Shown piece after piece: positions 5,297 through 6,503 of a DNA stretch of 6,503 nt (positions within the stretch are counted from its first letter, which is position 1; each line of letters starts with the position of its first letter). Origin of the DNA: Syntrophaceae bacterium (GTDB taxonomy: Bacteria > Desulfobacterota > Syntrophorhabdia > Syntrophorhabdales > WCHB1-27); the NCBI GenBank assembly GCA_003165115.1, contig PLSJ01000234.1, positions 2,116-8,618 on the forward strand, in the 5' to 3' direction. Both the position numbers and the translations under genes were made by a program. Under the pieces are notes generated by a model. It was not told the DNA's origin, did not search any database, and saw only the letters and a program-made list of their open reading frames with translations.

Positions 5297-6175
5297 CTAG
5301 AATTTCAACGCGAGCCCGATCACGGGACCCTGCATGGTAAGCCTTACGCCGGCGCCTCCGCTGGGACTGTAATTGATGTACAGGTAGCGGTACCCGGCCA
5401 GCAGTGATGCGTGGGGAGATATCTCATAGCCAAGCCCGCCCACGCCATTCCAGCTTATGTGTGATGAATTGCTCGACACGCCGAAGCCCGCCGCGTCCCC
5501 TCTCAGAGTGAAAAAGAAGTTCCGGGCGAGATAGGCCTGCATACGGAACCCTATCATCGGGTCGATCACGTCGCCGTACGACGTGTCGCTGAAACCGACG
5601 CCCCTTTGCGGAAGGTTCAGGAAGACATGGTTTTGTAAATACCAGTACCTGCCGCCTGCCAGCATATCGAATGTGGCGGACCCCCGTTTGTCTGACGTGT
5701 AACGCACCTCTCCCAGCCGGTAGAACGCGCCGAATTCCGTTATCCAGAGCTGGGTGTCGAGACGGACGTCCGCCTGGCGGACGGCGGGCCCACCCTGGAG
5801 GATGTCTGTTTGGGCTGGTCTGCTCAGGCTCGCGGTCGGCGTGAGCTTCAGGTAGTTTGCCTGGAGAAAGATCCCCCACCGGTCCTTTCTGGCCTCGACC
5901 TGCACCTCGCCTCCGAAGTCGAGGTTCTTCCAGATGTCGTTGAAGGAGACGGACGTATGGACCGTACGGTTCTTCACCGCGATATCGCCTGAAAGGCCGG
6001 CGAGCCAGGCATAGGGGATAATGGTGAATTCCCATTTGTCGTCAGCCTTGTTCGCCGGATAGCCCGGCGCCGCGGGAGGCGCGCTCGCCACCTGGGCGTA
6101 GAGGAGGGGGGTGAATAAACCGGAAAGTAGTAGTGCGGCCAGGACCGGGACCAACCCATTTTTTACCTGTCGCAT
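5297..6175 (-). CDS. Outer-membrane beta-barrel protein, function unknown
   Basis: This 292-residue protein has a signal peptide (MRQVKNG, then a hydrophobic stretch to LLYA, cleavage probably after Ala27) and a short Pro/Ala-rich linker (29-41). The rest alternates in the manner of a beta-barrel, with aromatic girdle-like segments such as WEFTIIPYAWLAGLSGD (48-64), RWGIFLQANYLKL (99-111), ATFDMLAGGRYWYLQ (167-181), FFFTLRGDAAGFG (220-232), HASLLAGYRYLYINY (255-269) and a final VIGLALKF. A terminal Phe is the classical signal for outer-membrane insertion by BamA. The WEF-PYxW-G-xGD opening is common in a family of uncharacterised outer-membrane proteins; I cannot give a substrate. The ATG at 6175 has AGGAGG 7 bases upstream (6183-6188). 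The stop is TAG. No terminator is evident in the 73 bases before the glucosidase relic, so the two may once have been one transcript. A link to lipid transport is possible but unproven. Confidence 0.85.
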   Translation of the reverse strand: MRQVKNGLVPVLAALLLSGLFTPLLYAQVASAPPAAPGYPANKADDKWEFTIIPYAWLAGLSGDIAVKNRTVHTSVSFNDIWKNLDFGGEVQVEARKDRWGIFLQANYLKLTPTASLSRPAQTDILQGGPAVRQADVRLDTQLWITEFGAFYRLGEVRYTSDKRGSATFDMLAGGRYWYLQNHVFLNLPQRGVGFSDTSYGDVIDPMIGFRMQAYLARNFFFTLRGDAAGFGVSSNSSHISWNGVGGLGYEISPHASLLAGYRYLYINYSPSGGAGVRLTMQGPVIGLALKF

Positions 6176-6503
6176 GGTCCTTCCTCCTTTGGCTGGTATG
6201 AATTTGTGTGTCTTCCATCCGTGAAAGCAGGCGCCGGGGAGGGTCTCCCGACCGTCCTGTCTTTATTTTGAAATCTAGTATCTCCTGAGCGTGAAGATAA
6301 GGGGCCTTAAGGGGTCGGCTGTCGTGACTCGAGATCCGGTCACGAAGAGGGGCCCTCCGGGGTCGACAGGGCAAACGCATTTGGACTATACCCCGTCACT
6401 GGACGGAACCTTCAAGTATCTTGCCGAGATAGTCCATATCCCACCCGGCCCTGAGACGTTTGGTCTTGATGCTCCTTCTTTTTGAGTTCTCTTGTCTCAA
6501 GAG
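6176..6503. other. Upstream intergenic stretch without a convincing gene
   Basis: Only the outer-membrane protein's ribosome-binding site (6183-6188) is clear here. On the minus strand there is a TATAGT (6385-6390, 5 of 6 to a -10 box), but the nearest -35-like TTGAAG is 20 bases away, so a promoter is doubtful. A minus-strand frame is open from the right edge to a TGA at 6396-6398 and could be the last 35 residues of a gene (ends GWDMDYLGKILEGSVQ); I do not recognise it, and two other short frames overlap it. A small hairpin, CCGTC-CAGT-GACGG on the minus strand (6393-6406), sits right at that stop but lacks a T-run. GGGAG-ACC-CTCCC (6237-6249, minus strand) is another short stem. Another 6-bp inverted repeat (6489-6503) touches the window edge. 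Confidence 0.5.
6322..6345. repeat. Perfect 7-bp inverted repeat, possible operator
   Basis: TCGTGAC (6322-6328) and GTCACGA (6339-6345) are exact reverse complements with a 10-base centre. The centre-to-centre distance of 17 bases is in the range bound by dimeric regulators. There is no T-run on either side, so it is not a terminator. It lies about 150 bases upstream of the outer-membrane protein start. A regulatory role is inference. Confidence 0.35.

Noticed and set aside
4444..5340. A 298-codon open frame on the plus strand opposite the glucosidase relic and the two-repeat gene's start
   Set aside because: It is antisense to sequence with clear family patterns, has no ribosome-binding site, and its translation has no recognisable domain. 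Long antisense frames are common in G+C-rich DNA.
6042..6380. Minus-strand frame of 112 codons overlapping the start of the outer-membrane protein gene
   Set aside because: It has no ribosome-binding site, overlaps the signal-peptide region of a well-supported gene in another frame, and looks like random Arg/Pro-rich translation.
6291..6485. Plus-strand frame of 64 codons starting with GTG in the upstream intergenic stretch
   Set aside because: There is no ribosome-binding site before the GTG, no recognisable motif, and it overlaps another open frame on the other strand.

Overview
The window is about 6.5 kb of G+C-rich bacterial DNA. Every gene that can be supported lies on the minus strand, so the biological order runs from the right end (6503) to the left end (1). 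Two lipoprotein signal peptides, an outer-membrane beta-barrel and an MCE lipid transporter show a Gram-negative (diderm) cell. The STAS-fused MlaE permease, the single-MCE MlaD/PqiB-like protein with a PqiC-like lipoprotein in place of MlaC, and relics of a long GH63-type glucosidase resemble gene sets I associate with Desulfobacterota (former Deltaproteobacteria). That placement is inference, not proof.

In transcription order: 6503-6176 is a leader or intergenic stretch with no convincing gene but some inverted and direct repeats. 6175-5297 encodes a 292-residue outer-membrane beta-barrel protein. 5223-4570 is a glucosidase pseudogene that keeps its ribosome-binding site, GTG start and both ends, but has lost most of its interior in two frame-preserving deletions and carries an in-frame amber codon. 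The tail of this relic holds a good sigma70-type promoter, followed by a leader with a 10-bp stem-loop. From there a tight six-gene run reads to the left edge: a secreted protein built of two homologous repeats (4492-3926), a DUF3313-type lipoprotein (3879-3205), a STAS-MlaE permease (3194-2073), the MlaF ATPase (2047-1250), the MCE protein MlaD (1215-235), and a PqiC-like lipoprotein cut off by the window edge (224-1).

The last four genes form a recognisable ABC/MCE system for moving lipids between the inner and outer membranes. MlaF supplies ATP hydrolysis, MlaE is the inner-membrane permease with its own fused STAS domain, MlaD is the anchored MCE ring with a long helical tail, and the lipoprotein probably completes the route at the outer membrane. 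The two genes ahead of them share the probable promoter and strand and may be accessory envelope factors, which is the most novel functional hint here.

The points most worth a second look are the doubly deleted glucosidase relic, a hairpin that exactly fills the mlaF-mlaD gap, the leader hairpin at the operon's 5' end, the two uncharacterised envelope genes joined to the MCE operon, and the unusual dominance of TAG stops (five of six intact genes with visible ends). I found no mobile element, CRISPR array, tRNA or rRNA.
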